NCBI GenBank assembly: GCA_051294375.1
Contig: CM119264.1
Span: 14,105,323-14,169,322, forward strand
Origin: Paraspadella gotoi
Taxonomy: Eukaryota > Chaetognatha
Direction of reading: 5' to 3'
DNA length: 64,000 bases
Shown here one piece after another: positions 34,974 through 46,453 of the stretch. The notes under the pieces are model-generated. The model searched no databases. It had not been told where the DNA came from and saw nothing but the letters and a program-made list of their open reading frames with translations. Position 1 is the stretch's first letter. Each line of letters begins with the position of its first letter. A program made the position numbers and the translations under genes.

Positions 34974-35756
34974 TCTCTCTCATTCACTCTTTTCCTTTCG
35001 TCTAAACAATCTTCTCTCCCTACCAATAATCTCTTAATTTATTGCCTTCTGGTCCCTTCGATTGCTTTCTGCTTTCATTTTCTGCAGCAACATTCGTCTT
35101 TTTTCTTTCTTATATTATTTCTTTTTTCGTTACTTTTCTACAATTTATTGGGATGTCAGTCGTTTCGAAAACTAGACGTATTTACTATATAAATTTGGTA
35201 TCGTTGGAAAGAGAATGGCGAAATTAGCCGAAATCCAAAATTTCATGTAAAATCGGACGACGCGTTCAAAAGTAATCGGCAAAAAAGACCGCGAAAAACG
35301 CGGTCTCGGCGGATCAACTCGCGCTATTTAAAAGCGATTCCGTTTTGGTTCTACCAAAGAAAGTACTACGTAGTTCAAATCCTTAGAACGCCGAATTTAG
35401 CCTAAGTCTCGTATGCGTGATCCGGGCCTCATAAGAATTAATCTTAACTACCGAAGCCTCGGACGAAGAAGTAATAACACGTGTAAACAAAATAGAAGGG
35501 AAATAATTCATTTTTTATTACAAATTATGCATAAATAAACTAAAAAAGCATTATGGCAAAAAATTATAGCCAAGAAAAGACTTAATTTTAAGTAAAGAAA
35601 TGCGTGGAGGCAGGAACGGTTTTACCGTGATTAAATTTTGTGCAGTGTTGCAGATTTGTGTGATAGTAGAAATCAACTATTACTTTATAACTATTACCAT
35701 TAGAAAATTTATAATTTTCGTAATTAATTCTGAATGAACAGAGATTGTGAAGAATG

Positions 35757-35870
35757 TTTGTTCTTCATGCCAGCCGAGACGCGCATTCCGAACGTCGCCC
35801 GTGCCGAATGTTTTAAACATGAGATCGCAACGATTAAGAAAAACGCAGAATAAAGTTTTATAAGTTTAAT
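35757..35870 (+). pseudogene. Possible coding remnant inside the TIR element (Cys/His-rich)
   Basis: After an AACAG acceptor-like site, a plus-strand frame reads DCEECLFFMPAETRIP and on to AECFKHEIATIKK before a stop. It contains C-x2-C and C-x2-H pairs about 17 residues apart, so a zinc-binding finger of a transposase is possible. The spacing does not match a THAP or BED finger that I recognise. The minus strand is also open here. Strand and identity are uncertain. Confidence 0.2.
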
Positions 35871-36654
35871 TTCTTTGTCAAAAGGTTCATATGGAAACTC
35901 GTAAAAACGGAGTTTCGTCACAGGCAAACGTGAGTTTATAAGTCTTCAAGAGAAACTAAAAAACGATTACATATCTCTCTCTTACTTCGATAAAATGCCC
36001 GCAAAAATTTGGCAAAACGCTGAAATCAGCCAAGGTCAAGTAAAACCCTGATATTAGGTACAAAACAAGGCAGAATATTTCACAGAGATTAAATTCTAAA
36101 TATTTGCTAGGTATGACGAAAGTAAATTTAATATTTATATTTGCACATGTTATTGAGATGATGAAGAGTCAATTCGGATCTCGACGAAGGATTTGAACTG
36201 TAAAGAGGGTTCTCCGCGAACGGATCCACGGCAGACGACGTCGTCGGGCGCGGCTCACTTCATCATGAGCAGCTGTGGCTCTCTTCAGGATACTTTGGAC
36301 TTTCAACGATTGACTCATGAACTGCCGGCGTAAGGAATCCTTAAATTAAATATATAGCAACAAATCAAAATAATGTAAAGCGGTTTAACTGCATTATTAT
36401 TTTTAAACAAAATTGTTTTTGTTGAATTTACCAGTTTGTAATCCGGAAGTGATCGCCTATCAAGTGACAGTTACAACTTGTGTAGTTTATAAAGCCATAT
36501 AGTACAGCATCCATCTGTATATTAAATTAAAAATGATACTTAGTATAACAGTATTATTATTATTATTTGTGTTTCTAAATACTTATGCAGTTGCATGAGA
36601 GAGGAACAGACAGGTCATTGAATTATATGAGCAAGTACTCTCAGTACTACTTAC

Positions 36655-36801
36655 ATAAGTAAGGATTCGCTGGTCCATCCTCCCAAAATACGCTGAGAAT
36701 CCTTTCTTTGGCGAGCCGCTTTGTTTGGGACATAAAATCATCGTCAGACAAGGTTTTGTGGCTAGAGTGGATCGCAATATAAAGTTTTTCTCTCTTTAGG
36801 T
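36655..36801 (-). pseudogene. Possible exon inside the TIR element
   Basis: On the minus strand a TTTACAG acceptor and a GTAAGT donor bracket 147 bp that is open throughout. It encodes a peptide with KTLSDDDFMSQTKRLAKERI and then LSVFWEDGPANPYL. The FWED block faintly recalls mariner-type transposases, but the match is too short to claim. The plus strand is also open over most of this span. A similar-sized candidate exon lies at 38974-39117 on the same strand. Confidence 0.25.
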
Positions 36802-36964
36802 CTGTAAAGATATAAATATTGTATTTTTTATTCTTTAAATATAAAAAAATATTTCTATATAGCTTTTTTTAAATAAATTTATTAATATTAAAATATAAGT
36901 TTTTTAATTTTAATTGAAATTATCATTGTATTAATTCTTTCTTTTCGTTGCGTTTGAGTTTTAT

Positions 36965-37120
36965 ATGAGAAAATAATTTTTCTATCAACAACGATGGTAT
37001 ATTCAAAATCAGACATGTTTCGAATTTTATCATTACAACCTGTTAAGCGCTGATAGAAGATTTGTAATGTAAAGTAGAAAATAAACCATCTTTGTTGATA
37101 AAGAAATTATTTTTTCTCAT
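36965..37120. repeat. Inverted repeat enclosing a hammerhead-remnant-like core
   Basis: Arms at 36965-37003 and 37081-37120 are near-complementary: ATGAGAAAATAATTTTTCTA and ATCAACAACGATGG against the reverse of CCATCTTTGTTGAT and the TTATTTTTTCTCAT end. On the minus strand the loop contains TTCGAAACATGTCTG, the same 15-mer as the 3' half of the hammerhead-like motif at 5491-5505. The CTGATGA core is not intact here. Confidence 0.5.
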
Positions 37121-37144
37121 TTAAATTATCATATATTTAAGCTG

Positions 37145-37290
37145 AAACTTAATTTAAAACTTAACCCTAACTTACCCCTAAACCCTCCCTTACCTCTAAC
37201 TTTAAACTTAACTTAAGCTTTAATTCTAATTTTATTCTTAACCCTAACTTAAGTTTAACATACCCTTAACTCTAACTTATCTTAACTCAC
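37145..37290. repeat. Degenerate TTAACCCTAAC-type repeat
   Basis: Irregular units of ACTTAACCCTAA, ACCCCTAAACCC and AACTTTAAACTT type run over about 145 bp. They resemble telomeric C-strand repeats, but units are irregular and mostly carry an extra TT. Best described as a degenerate minisatellite. Confidence 0.55.
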
Positions 37291-37474
37291 TGTAAAGAAT
37301 CCCACCTCCTCAACATAAGCGGAGAGGGAGTAAGACGTCAGAGAGAAACCGTACTGAAGACCGGGATCGCCGGCGCCGTAATGTTTCTAATACTCAGTGT
37401 CCATTCGCGAGTGACATCTCATCCACTTGGCGTTTTGTTAATATTTAGTACCTTAATAAAATCAAGCATATAAA

Positions 37475-38329
37475 TATTGAAGAGACAGTGATAATTATTA
37501 TGTGTTAGTGACAGAAAACCGTTCAATATAAGCAGTAGGCCGGAACAGGTTGAAAACTAGAAGTTCTCTCAAATAAATAATGGGTAAAGTGACTGTTCAG
37601 AGAATATGAAAATAAAAATAATATTAAAAAATTATTTCATTAATAAGCGCACGGAAGCCTTTAAGATTATTTTATTACTATATAAAGTTAAAAAATTTTT
37701 TTTAAATTTTCAATTTTTTTGGATAGATTATGATAGAGCTTTAAAAGTTAGATAAAGGTTATTATTACAAAATTTTAAAAAAATTTTTTGTTTTATTGAT
37801 AAAAATTTTAAAAAAACCATAAAATTCAGCCAATGATGATGATGATTTTTTAACGTTTTTTTTGTTTTTAAAACCAATTTTTTGTTACAATTTTAAAAAA
37901 TTGTAGTACTAACTTTCATTTAACTTTTCAAGCTCTATAAGAATCCGTTCTTACAAAATAAATTTTTTAAAAAAAATTTTTTGTCATTTGTTATATATTA
38001 ATAAATAATTTAAAAGCTTCAGTGCAACAACCCAATGAACTAATTCAAAAAGTTGCATTGAAAATCGATTTAGTAATGAGAAGGAAAAAATAAATTTTTT
38101 TGAGAGAATTAAAAGTTATAAATTGTTCAATTTGGCCTCGCCTTAATAAGCAGTCCCTGAGCTTTGGATCAGTCTGTAACACCGTGTTACAGGCGGGTTA
38201 TGCGCCCCGTCCTCTTAACTGCTAGGCGACCACCGGGCTAGAACCCCTGACCTTTGAGTTAAGAGGCCAATGACTTGCCTCCGGTACCAATGGCCACTGA
38301 TGAACGGTTGGTGGATTTTAGTCCACCAT
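37475..38329 (-). mobile_element. tRNA-derived SINE-like repeat, copy 2, interrupted
   Basis: Homologous to positions 1-237. The tail part is 37475-37535 and the tRNA-like body is 38154-38239, continuing to 38329. The T-arm (CTGA/TCAG around TCCAAAGC) and the variable-arm hairpin are kept with substitutions. The two halves are separated by the 610 bp insertion at 37536-38145. The copy lies inside the 4,978 bp TIR element. Confidence 0.65.
37536..38145. mobile_element. 610 bp hAT-like non-autonomous insertion
   Basis: Inserted in the SINE copy with an 8 bp target duplication ATAAGCAG (37528-37535 and 38146-38153). The SINE copy at the window start has a single ATAAGCAG at 53-60 and is the empty site. 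The ends are TAGGCCGGAACAGG and, reverse-complemented, TAAGGCGAGGCCAA, which is an imperfect inverted pair. An 8 bp duplication and GGCCGG-type ends are typical of hAT MITEs. The interior is AT-rich without coding capacity. Confidence 0.7.
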
Positions 38330-38973
38330 AAATATTCCATTTGCTGTTGCCGGCGAGCAAATATATATCAGACAAACGATACTACAAATTATTATAAAAC
38401 ACAGAATAATCACGATTTTATTATATAAAACTACAGAAGATATCCAAACGTTTATTAGTTTGAAAAATTGAATCCTGTCCCGAATGATCGCAAGAAATAA
38501 TAAAATGGTTTAGTAATAATAGAAATTTAGAAATAATAAGAATATAATATAATAATAAAAATAATATATAAATTAGCATTTTTGATAATAAATATCTTGA
38601 ATACCGTAATCAATGGTCATGATAGATTATTTTAAGTTTAACGCTGTATAACATTAGCATTTAAATTCATCGGCTATGGCTACTTGAGTGCTCCACTCTA
38701 CTGAATAGTAACGAACGACGTAAAGCACAAATGATGAAATGATCCAAACGGTAAAGGCTTGTCACGAAGTACAAACTAAGATATCAAAATTTCATATACA
38801 CAAGTACAATTTTTTTTTTTCTGAAAAGAAAAAAAGACAACAAAACAAATGAGGTAGACTGGTCGTCCAAACTGGGCATCAAACATTTAAAAACAAAATA
38901 CGGAGAATCACAGAATTGACTATCACAGAAAAATTCTAACACACAGTACGAGAAATACATTTATAATTTCTAC

Positions 38974-39117
38974 CTGTAATGAATACAGTCGTGACCAGCG
39001 CGGCCATGTCGTTAATAAATGAGTCCTCTGGTCCGACGAGGGTTCGCTTATCCTCCAGTCCTCTTTCTTCAACGACAAATGAACATACTCCTCCTACGCC
39101 GGCTCTAGACCAATGCG
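38974..39117 (-). pseudogene. Second possible exon inside the TIR element
   Basis: The minus-strand frame reads HWSRAGVGGVCSFVVEERGL and on to DSFINDMAALVTTVFIT, between a TTTGTTTTGAG acceptor-like site and a GTAGAA donor. The plus strand is also open, as a Ser/Thr-rich peptide from ATG 38979, so strand is uncertain. I do not recognise either product. If real, it would belong to the element's former transposase gene or to captured host DNA. Confidence 0.22.
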
Positions 39118-40126
39118 CTCAAAACAAAGGAAGAACTAGCATAAGTTATGAAATACCTTATTAAACTTAATATTATATTCTAATAAAGTATTATTATTAA
39201 TTAGAAATTAAATATAAAAACTTCTTTACGCTTTAATTTTTTCGTTTTCTTATAATAAATCCTCTCCGCTTCAACGCCATTGACTGAGCTCCATAAACGC
39301 CATACACGTGACCAGAGACGATCGTAACAGAAAAGATCTCCGTAGCCTTTTTAGATATAGATGTTTATAATAATATAATTTATAATATAATATAATTTTA
39401 AAAAGTTTGAGCGGGAAAGATGTTTCATAATAAACGAGCTACAAAAATCCTCTTCTGAACTTCAGGCTGAAGCGCGGTTGCTCGTGCGCTACGGCCATAG
39501 GCTTTCGGATTTTGATTCGCGGTAGAGCTCAATTATGCGCGTTTGGGTCCAATATAGACTGTTAAATCGAAGCAAAAGCGCCTTTGATTTCTTCGGATTT
39601 ATTTTAACATGTTTAGAGATATTAAGCCTCGTTCAGCGTCACAACCTAAAAGATGAAAGTAGAGCACACCTGTAAGACATTTCTAACTCATGCTATTCAA
39701 AATGGACATTCTTCGTGGGCATGACGTTGGGAAATTGAGCTAAAAAAGGAGTTCATTTGATTACCAAAACAAGCAATCAAGCTTGGAATTTTTTACCTTT
39801 TTTTTAGCTCAATGGATAGAGAAAACCATGGGCTTTTCATATATAAACGTCAAAATGAAGTACGGTTCTTTATTATTGAAGAACGAGCTGGTCTACGGAG
39901 AGTAAGTTACGAAGGGGTCAAACCAGTCAACTTCAAATGCATTTTAAATACATGAAAAAATGAAATTTCCGCTCGCGCTCCACCTCGATGCCCTGCCCAA
40001 GACCCTACACTTTCAGAATCTACCCATATTATTACTATTTATAAAGGCTTGACCATGGGATTTATATAGAATCGATTTCAAGCGAAAACTTGATCCACCC
40101 GTCGACCGAAACGACTGACATCCCCA

Positions 40127-41402
40127 AATTTATGTATATTTTCTCAATTTAATATATACTTTTTTCTTTTTTCGTAGTCGTCAACACTTTTTTTACAAGT
40201 TCCTACTTTTAATTTAAGATTTCTTGTTTCAGTATATTTTTAGACAAAATAATTTAAAATGTCAGAAAATATTGTTATAATTTTATTAAAGTAAAACATT
40301 TTGTTTAAGAAAAACATTTTTAACTCGGTACAACATATTTTAAAATTCTAACAATTATATTTTTAATTATATTGGTTTCATTGAAATTAGTAATATATAT
40401 TTTAATATTTCAATTGTATCCGTTTTTTTTCCTTCCCCAATGTCACTTGCTATATTTACTTTCCATCCTGCCCAATATTTTTTCACTTACCCTTCTCCCC
40501 TCACCTCCGCCTCACCCTGGCGGCTCTTCCCTCATTTCCCATTACATCTTCATTGTCGAACCAGGAAAATGCTTTCAACGAACTCTTCGCATTTCTCACT
40601 CTTGACGACGACGATGACGACGACGATGACTACGTCGTCGCACAAACGCAACGACGAAGACGATGACGAAGTTGACGACGATGACGACGACGAAAAAAGA
40701 AACGGAGGAATTTATCTAGGATTACAAAGAAAATCGCTAAGCTGACTCCGAAGATGATATATAATTACGAGTGCGATTAAAATATTTCCACTGTTTACAT
40801 AAAGACGGAAAACATCGACAATGATGACGCCACCATAAGTGATGATAAAGATAACGCTGACGCTGACGCAGAGAAAGACTGTAATTGATTGATCTGTCAA
40901 TAGCGATTGAAAATATTTTTTTTAACGCTCTCGAATAAACTCTTTAACGAATTTCCAAATAGCCTGAGTCCAATCTCAACGTATCATCCCAATTTTTTAA
41001 CCACCTCCACCTGCATACATTCCGATTCTTCCCGTCAAACCAGCATGGCCCAATGTCTTCTCCTTTCTGTCCTCCATCTCCTTCCCTAACCAGTGGCCAC
41101 TCCTCTCGGAGTAAACGTCTTTTCAACCTCTCTTCCCGACAAATCTCTCGTCCATTTTTCTTTTTCCTTCGTTTCCCTTTCTTTCCTTTCCTCCTCGCTT
41201 TCCTTTCCTCCTTCCTCCCTAATCTCCGATCCATTTTTCTTATTTCATCCCCAGCAAGAATTGGCGCGCGCGACTCGCCACCGCGGTGATCGAAACCCAC
41301 TTTTTTTTTCACATTTTTTTTTTATTCCGTGAATTATTTTCTCTCGGCGAGCGAAGGCTTAACTCTGGTCAAGCTGAAGAACCAATCGGATTAAAAAAAA
41401 AA
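40127..41402 (+). repeat. Tandem segmental duplication 2, copy 1, right part
   Basis: Continuation of 31893-35148 beyond the TIR element; matches 44707-45985. Contains GAC repeats at about 40606-40690 and ends in a poly-A run before GGGG. The GAC stretch keeps frames open, but they differ between copies, which argues against coding. Confidence 0.88.
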
Positions 41403-41403
41403 G

Positions 41404-42723
41404 GGGTTTTAATGACTTTTTTACCGTAGTAATGTTTATATTATAACATAGTTATTTAATTCCAATTCAATATAGAAAACTTCATTTATAAAAGCTGCGA
41501 GTTAATAAAAGTGACTGTTAGAAGTCAGAATTGAAAAGCAGGGCTCTGCTATGTATATTGAAGGGGGAATGGAGTCATTAAACAACCATGAAGGCATTAA
41601 CCACACCATAGCCTTTTCAATTTGTTTATTTTTATGAAATTGGTGCGACAAATATAAAATTATTATTCATTCATTTAATAAAATAAGCTATCTTGCCCTA
41701 GCAGGACCCTGCAAGCCTTCATCACTAATCCAATTTATAACTTACACAGTCCTTCAAAAGGGAAAATAAGATTTTCATCTGCGTAATCTTGAAATACCAT
41801 AAATCACGAGTGGATGATTCGCAATTGCGTCAATGATTTCTTCGATTTTCCACCGATTTTTCCGGCGACAAAGAATGAAGCGAAAGACTTTATTAAGAGG
41901 AGCAAGAGGTAAATTGAGGGCCGGAGCGAGGGAAAACGGAAGAAGGAAAGAAAAAAGGAAGAGAAATAAAAGGAAAAAAGGAGGAGGAAAGTGAAGGAAA
42001 GGAGGTAGGAAAACAGAAATGGGGTAAAAAAGAAAATTAAGACGGACGAAAAAGGTCAGGAAGAAAGGGAGGGGAGGAAAGAAAAAAAGGAAAGAAAATA
42101 GAAGAAAAGGGAGGGAGGAAAAAGAAAAAGCAAAGAAAAAAAGGGAAATTTAAAAAAGACGGTACGAAAAAGGATAGGAGAAAGGAGGGAGGAAAGAAGA
42201 AGGAAGAAAAAAAAAGGGAGGAAGAAAGAAAGGGTGTAAAAAATAAAATAGGATAAAAAAACCCGAAGAAATCTCGGAAAGAAAGGAAGAAAGGAAGAAA
42301 GAAAAATGAGAAAAAAGAAAAAAAAAAAAAAAAGTTTAGAGAGAGACAGAAAAATTTTACTTGCGGCAGAAACTGTGCGGAGAAAACTTTGAAAATGAGT
42401 GTAAACGGAGATGGAATCGAAATGAGAATTGCAGGCGGCAATGGAAAAGCCCTTCTCACGTTTTTAATGCGGGATGCAATAATTCAAGCGGGAGACTTTC
42501 TCTGGTTTTCTCTCGATGAATTGCTTTTTAGAATATCAACTGTTTCTGTTAATTTATTGAAATTGGTTCTTGTTTAATTTATTAATATTTTTTTTATCAA
42601 ACTTTATTTTCGGCTTAAGCAATATTTCATTCAATTTTTTCTCTCTCTCTCGTCTTTATTCATTTGGACGACGTTTTTCCCGAGGAAACCTTCTCCCCGC
42701 AATCTTTTTCTCTCTCTCTCTCT

Positions 42724-42814
<91 letters not shown>

Positions 42815-44291
42815 TTCATCTTCTTCACCCGCCCCGTTTCCCCCGAGATCTCAAGAATCGGAAATATTGTTTGTCTGTCGGGCGTCAACATAATTCAAAT
42901 CCTTTGACCGACGAATTCTCACCTCCTTCACTTCCGCGGCCTTACCTTCGGCCTTACCTTCGCGCCCTTAACCTTCGGTGGAAGGAAATTTAAACGGGGA
43001 CAATGGGAACAATTTGGGAGAAAGAAAAGAGAATGCAAAGAGAAAAGAGATTTGTGAAGGAAAAAAATTTGACGAAAATAGGATGAGAAGGAAATAGGAA
43101 ATAGAGAAATGATTATATATGAATAATTATGAGTTGGGCGAGGCAAGGACAATGATCATTTTTTGTAATGAAATAGAAATCTGTTAATAAATAATACATT
43201 AATTAATATTAAACATAATACATAAATATCAATACATAATTTTTAAATTTTTCAGAAAAACAAGCTGAGTCTCTCTTTGCTATTTACACTTTTTGGTTAG
43301 ATAATTATAATTAGTTCCCACTGACAAGAAAACCTTTTACAAATTAAGCTCTCGGTCATAATATTTCAGTCTCTGTTATAAAATCTCGGTATAATCATTT
43401 TTTATTTTTCTTTGTCTCTCTCTCTCTCTCTTTCTTTCTCTCTCCTCTCACGAAATCACGCACAAGGGAAGGAAAAAGAAATAAAGAGGAATAAAGAGGA
43501 AGGCACTCAAAAATGGGTTTTGAAGGAGGGAGGGCAAAGGGCCGATAACCCGGGTTATCTGATGGGATAAATAGCCAAAGTTTGAAGGATAAATATGTTG
43601 GATTTGGGCCCATGGATTGAAGAGGGTTTACTGGAGCAAAATGAATCAGAAAGTGAGAGGAGAAATTAAGTTGGAAAGTCACTCGAGATTTAGTCAGGAT
43701 TTAGACGTTAGAGCGACGTCTGGATTTTATTTCCATTTTGATCAAATTTCCGATATTTAGTCGTCACTCGTCAGTATTATAATGGTCAACTTAAGAATCG
43801 AGGCCTAATTAATAAATAATTATCCTTTACTGGATATCGTCATCGTCTTTAACATTGTTAATTACATTTAACTCTCGGACGTCTTCATCTTGGTCTTTAT
43901 AGTCAATATATTTTCTCTTCTATCGTCGACGTGGCCGTAATAATAGTGTCGTCGTCTCGTCGTCGTCGTCGTCGTCGTTTTCACCGTTTCCTTACTCCTC
44001 GTCTCTGTCTCAGTCCTGTCTCAGTCTCTCTCCCTGGATCCGCTGCGTCGGCGGAAAAAGGCGAAGACCGTTGACGGAGACAATCTGCTTCTGAAGCGAT
44101 TAAGTCATCGTCGTCACGATCGCAGCGTCGTCGTTCGTCGTCGTCGTCGTCGTCTCTGCTTCCTTCGTCGAGATGATCAAATTGTTGTTGTTCTCGTTCG
44201 TCGTTTTCTTTGATATCATCGCCAAGAATCGTTTTGAAATATTTCTTTATCTAGAGAATGAGAAGACAGTGACGATAGAAATGCAGAGATA

Positions 44292-44360
<69 letters not shown>

Positions 44361-44450
44361 TCTTCTCTCTCTCTCATTCTATTTTATTTCTCTCACGCGA
44401 ATCAGAATTCCTAGCTTTTCAGTGTTCTCTTCATAAATCTTTTTAAATCA

Positions 44451-44503
<53 letters not shown>

Positions 44504-45985
44504 TCTCTCTCTTCTCTCTCTCTCTCTCCCTCACTCTTCTCTTCATTCACTCTTTTCCTTTCGGCTAAACAATCTTCTCTCCCTACCAATAATCTTCTTA
44601 ATTTATTGCCTTCTGGTCCCTTCGAATGTCTTTCTGCTTTCATTTTCTTGCAGCAACATTCGTCTTTTTTCTTTCTTATATTATTTCTTTTTCGTTACTT
44701 TTCTACAATTTATGTATATTTTCTCAATTTATATATATTTTTCTTTTTTCGTAGTCGTCAACACTTTTTTACAAGTCCTACTTTTAATTTAAATTTCTTG
44801 TTTCAGTATATTTTTAGACAAAATAATTTAAAATGTCAGAAAATATTGTTATAATTTTATTAAAGTAAAACATTTTGTTTAAGAAAAAACATTTTTAACT
44901 CGGTAACAACATATTTTAAAATTCTAACAATTATATTTTTAATATTATTGGTTTCATTGAAATTAGTAATATATATTTTAATATTTCCATTGTATCCGTT
45001 TTTTTTCCTTCCCCAATGTCACTTACTTGTATATTTACTTTCCATCCTAGCCCAATATTTTTTCACTTACCCTTCTCCCCTCACCTCGCCTCACCCTGGC
45101 GGCTCTTCCCTCATTTCCCATTACATCTTCATTGTCGAACCAGGAAAATGCTTTCAACGAACTCTTCGCATTTCTCACTCTTGACGACGACGATGACGAC
45201 GACGATGACTACGTCGTCGCACAAACGCAACGACGAAGACGATGACGAAGTTGACGACGATGACGACGACGAAAAAAAGAACGGAGGAATTTATCTAGGA
45301 TTACAAAGAAAATCGCTAACGCTGACTCCGAAGATGATATATAATTACGAGTGCGATTAAAATATTTCCACTGTTTACATAAAGACGGAAAACATCGACA
45401 ATGATGAGCGCCACCATAAGTTGATGATAAAGATAACGCTGACGCTGACGCAGAGAAAGACTGTAATTGATTGATCTGTCAATAGCGATTGAAATATTTT
45501 TTTTAACGCTCTCGAATAAACTCTTTTAACGAATTTCCAATAGCCTGAGTCCAATCTCAACGTATCATCCCAATTTTTTAACCACCTCCACCTGCATACA
45601 TTCCGATTCTTCCCGTCAAACCAGCATGGCCCAATGTCTTCTCCTTTCTGTCCTCCATCTCCCTTCCCTAACCAGTGGCCACTCCTCTCGGAGTAAACGT
45701 CTTTTCAACCTCTCTTCCCGACAAATCTCTCGTCCATTTTTCTTTTTCCTTCGTTTCCCTTTCTTTCCTTTCCTCTCGTTTCCTTTCCTCCTTCCTCCCT
45801 AATCTCCGATCCATTTTTCTTATTTCATTCCCCAGCAAGAATTGGCGCGCGCGACTCGCCACCGCGGTGATCGAAACCCACTTTTTTTTTCACATTTTTT
45901 TTTTATTCCGTTGAATTATTTTCTCTCGGCGAGCGAAGGCTTAACTCTGGTCAAGCTGAAGAACCAATCGGATTAAAAAAAAAAG
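41404..45985 (+). repeat. Tandem segmental duplication 2, copy 2 (no insertion)
   Basis: Uninterrupted version of the 31893-41402 locus without the TIR element; the AATTTAT empty site is at 44707-44713. It differs from copy 1 by scattered one-base indels in both unique and repeat sequence. Head-to-tail placement with copy 1 and this error-like pattern suggest the other haplotype or a long-read patch placed next to it. A true tandem duplication remains possible. Confidence 0.85.
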
Positions 45986-46035
45986 GGGAAGGTATGCGAT
46001 GGAAGGCGATGCGAGCAAAGGCGCGATGCGGACGT

Positions 46036-46104
<69 letters not shown>

Positions 46105-46221
46105 CTTAAGATCGGAAGTTGCGTTGAAGTACAACAACAAAGAAGAAAAAAAACTCCATTGAGGCGAAGATGCGATCGGTTCATGAATTCTTGATTGGGA
46201 CGAGGGACGTGGCCGTCGCCG

Positions 46222-46284
<63 letters not shown>

Positions 46285-46318
46285 TCCCCGCGCCGCCGCC
46301 GCCGCCGCCGCCATGTCG
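45986..46318. repeat. Duplicated edge: GA tract plus (GCC)n, first copy
   Basis: Matches 47918-48184: the GCGATGGAAGGCGATGCGAG block, a GA tract (46035-46104), the AGTACAACAACAAAGAAG block and the GACGTGGCCGTCG block before GCC repeats. The GCC run here spans about 46218-46312 (over 25 units with one break), against about eight units in the other copy. Unmatched sequence starts on the far side of each copy. Confidence 0.8.
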
Positions 46319-46453
46319 CTTTTATCTCGTTCACGGTTTGCGCGGTGATAGATAATTGGATTAAATCCCCGTCACGTAATAAATCTGTTTTGCCCAATTC
46401 GCGTCTGTCCGAACCAATTGGTTATTTTCGGTATTTAATTATTTATTAGTTAT

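Larger units (their letters stand above)
31893..35148 (+). repeat. Tandem segmental duplication 2, copy 1, left part
   Basis: Matches 41404-44713 along its length, starting at TTTTAATGACTTTTTTACCG. Its continuation is displaced to 40127 by the 4,978 bp element. It contains a GGAA/GAAA-rich zone (32410-32860), CT microsatellites at 33226-33316, 34785-34837 and 34914-34968, and GTC repeats at 34446-34644. No gene is recognised. Confidence 0.88.
35149..40126. mobile_element. 4,978 bp TIR DNA transposon with empty site in window
   Basis: The left end reads TGGGATGTCAGTCGTTTCG; the right end, reverse-complemented, reads TGGGGATGTCAGTCGTTTCG. The flanks carry AATTTAT on both sides (35142-35148 and 40127-40133). 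The other copy of the tandem duplication has uninterrupted sequence with a single AATTTAT at 44707-44713, which proves insertion. If the first mismatch is allowed, the duplication is 8 bp (CAATTTAT/AAATTTAT), as in hAT- or P-like elements; 6-7 bp classes are the alternative. Inside are short coding-like segments without a complete transposase, a hairpin near the left end (GACCGCG/CGCGGTC, about 35317-35337), a SINE and a nested 610 bp insertion. The superfamily is undetermined. It is probably decayed or non-autonomous. Confidence 0.85.
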
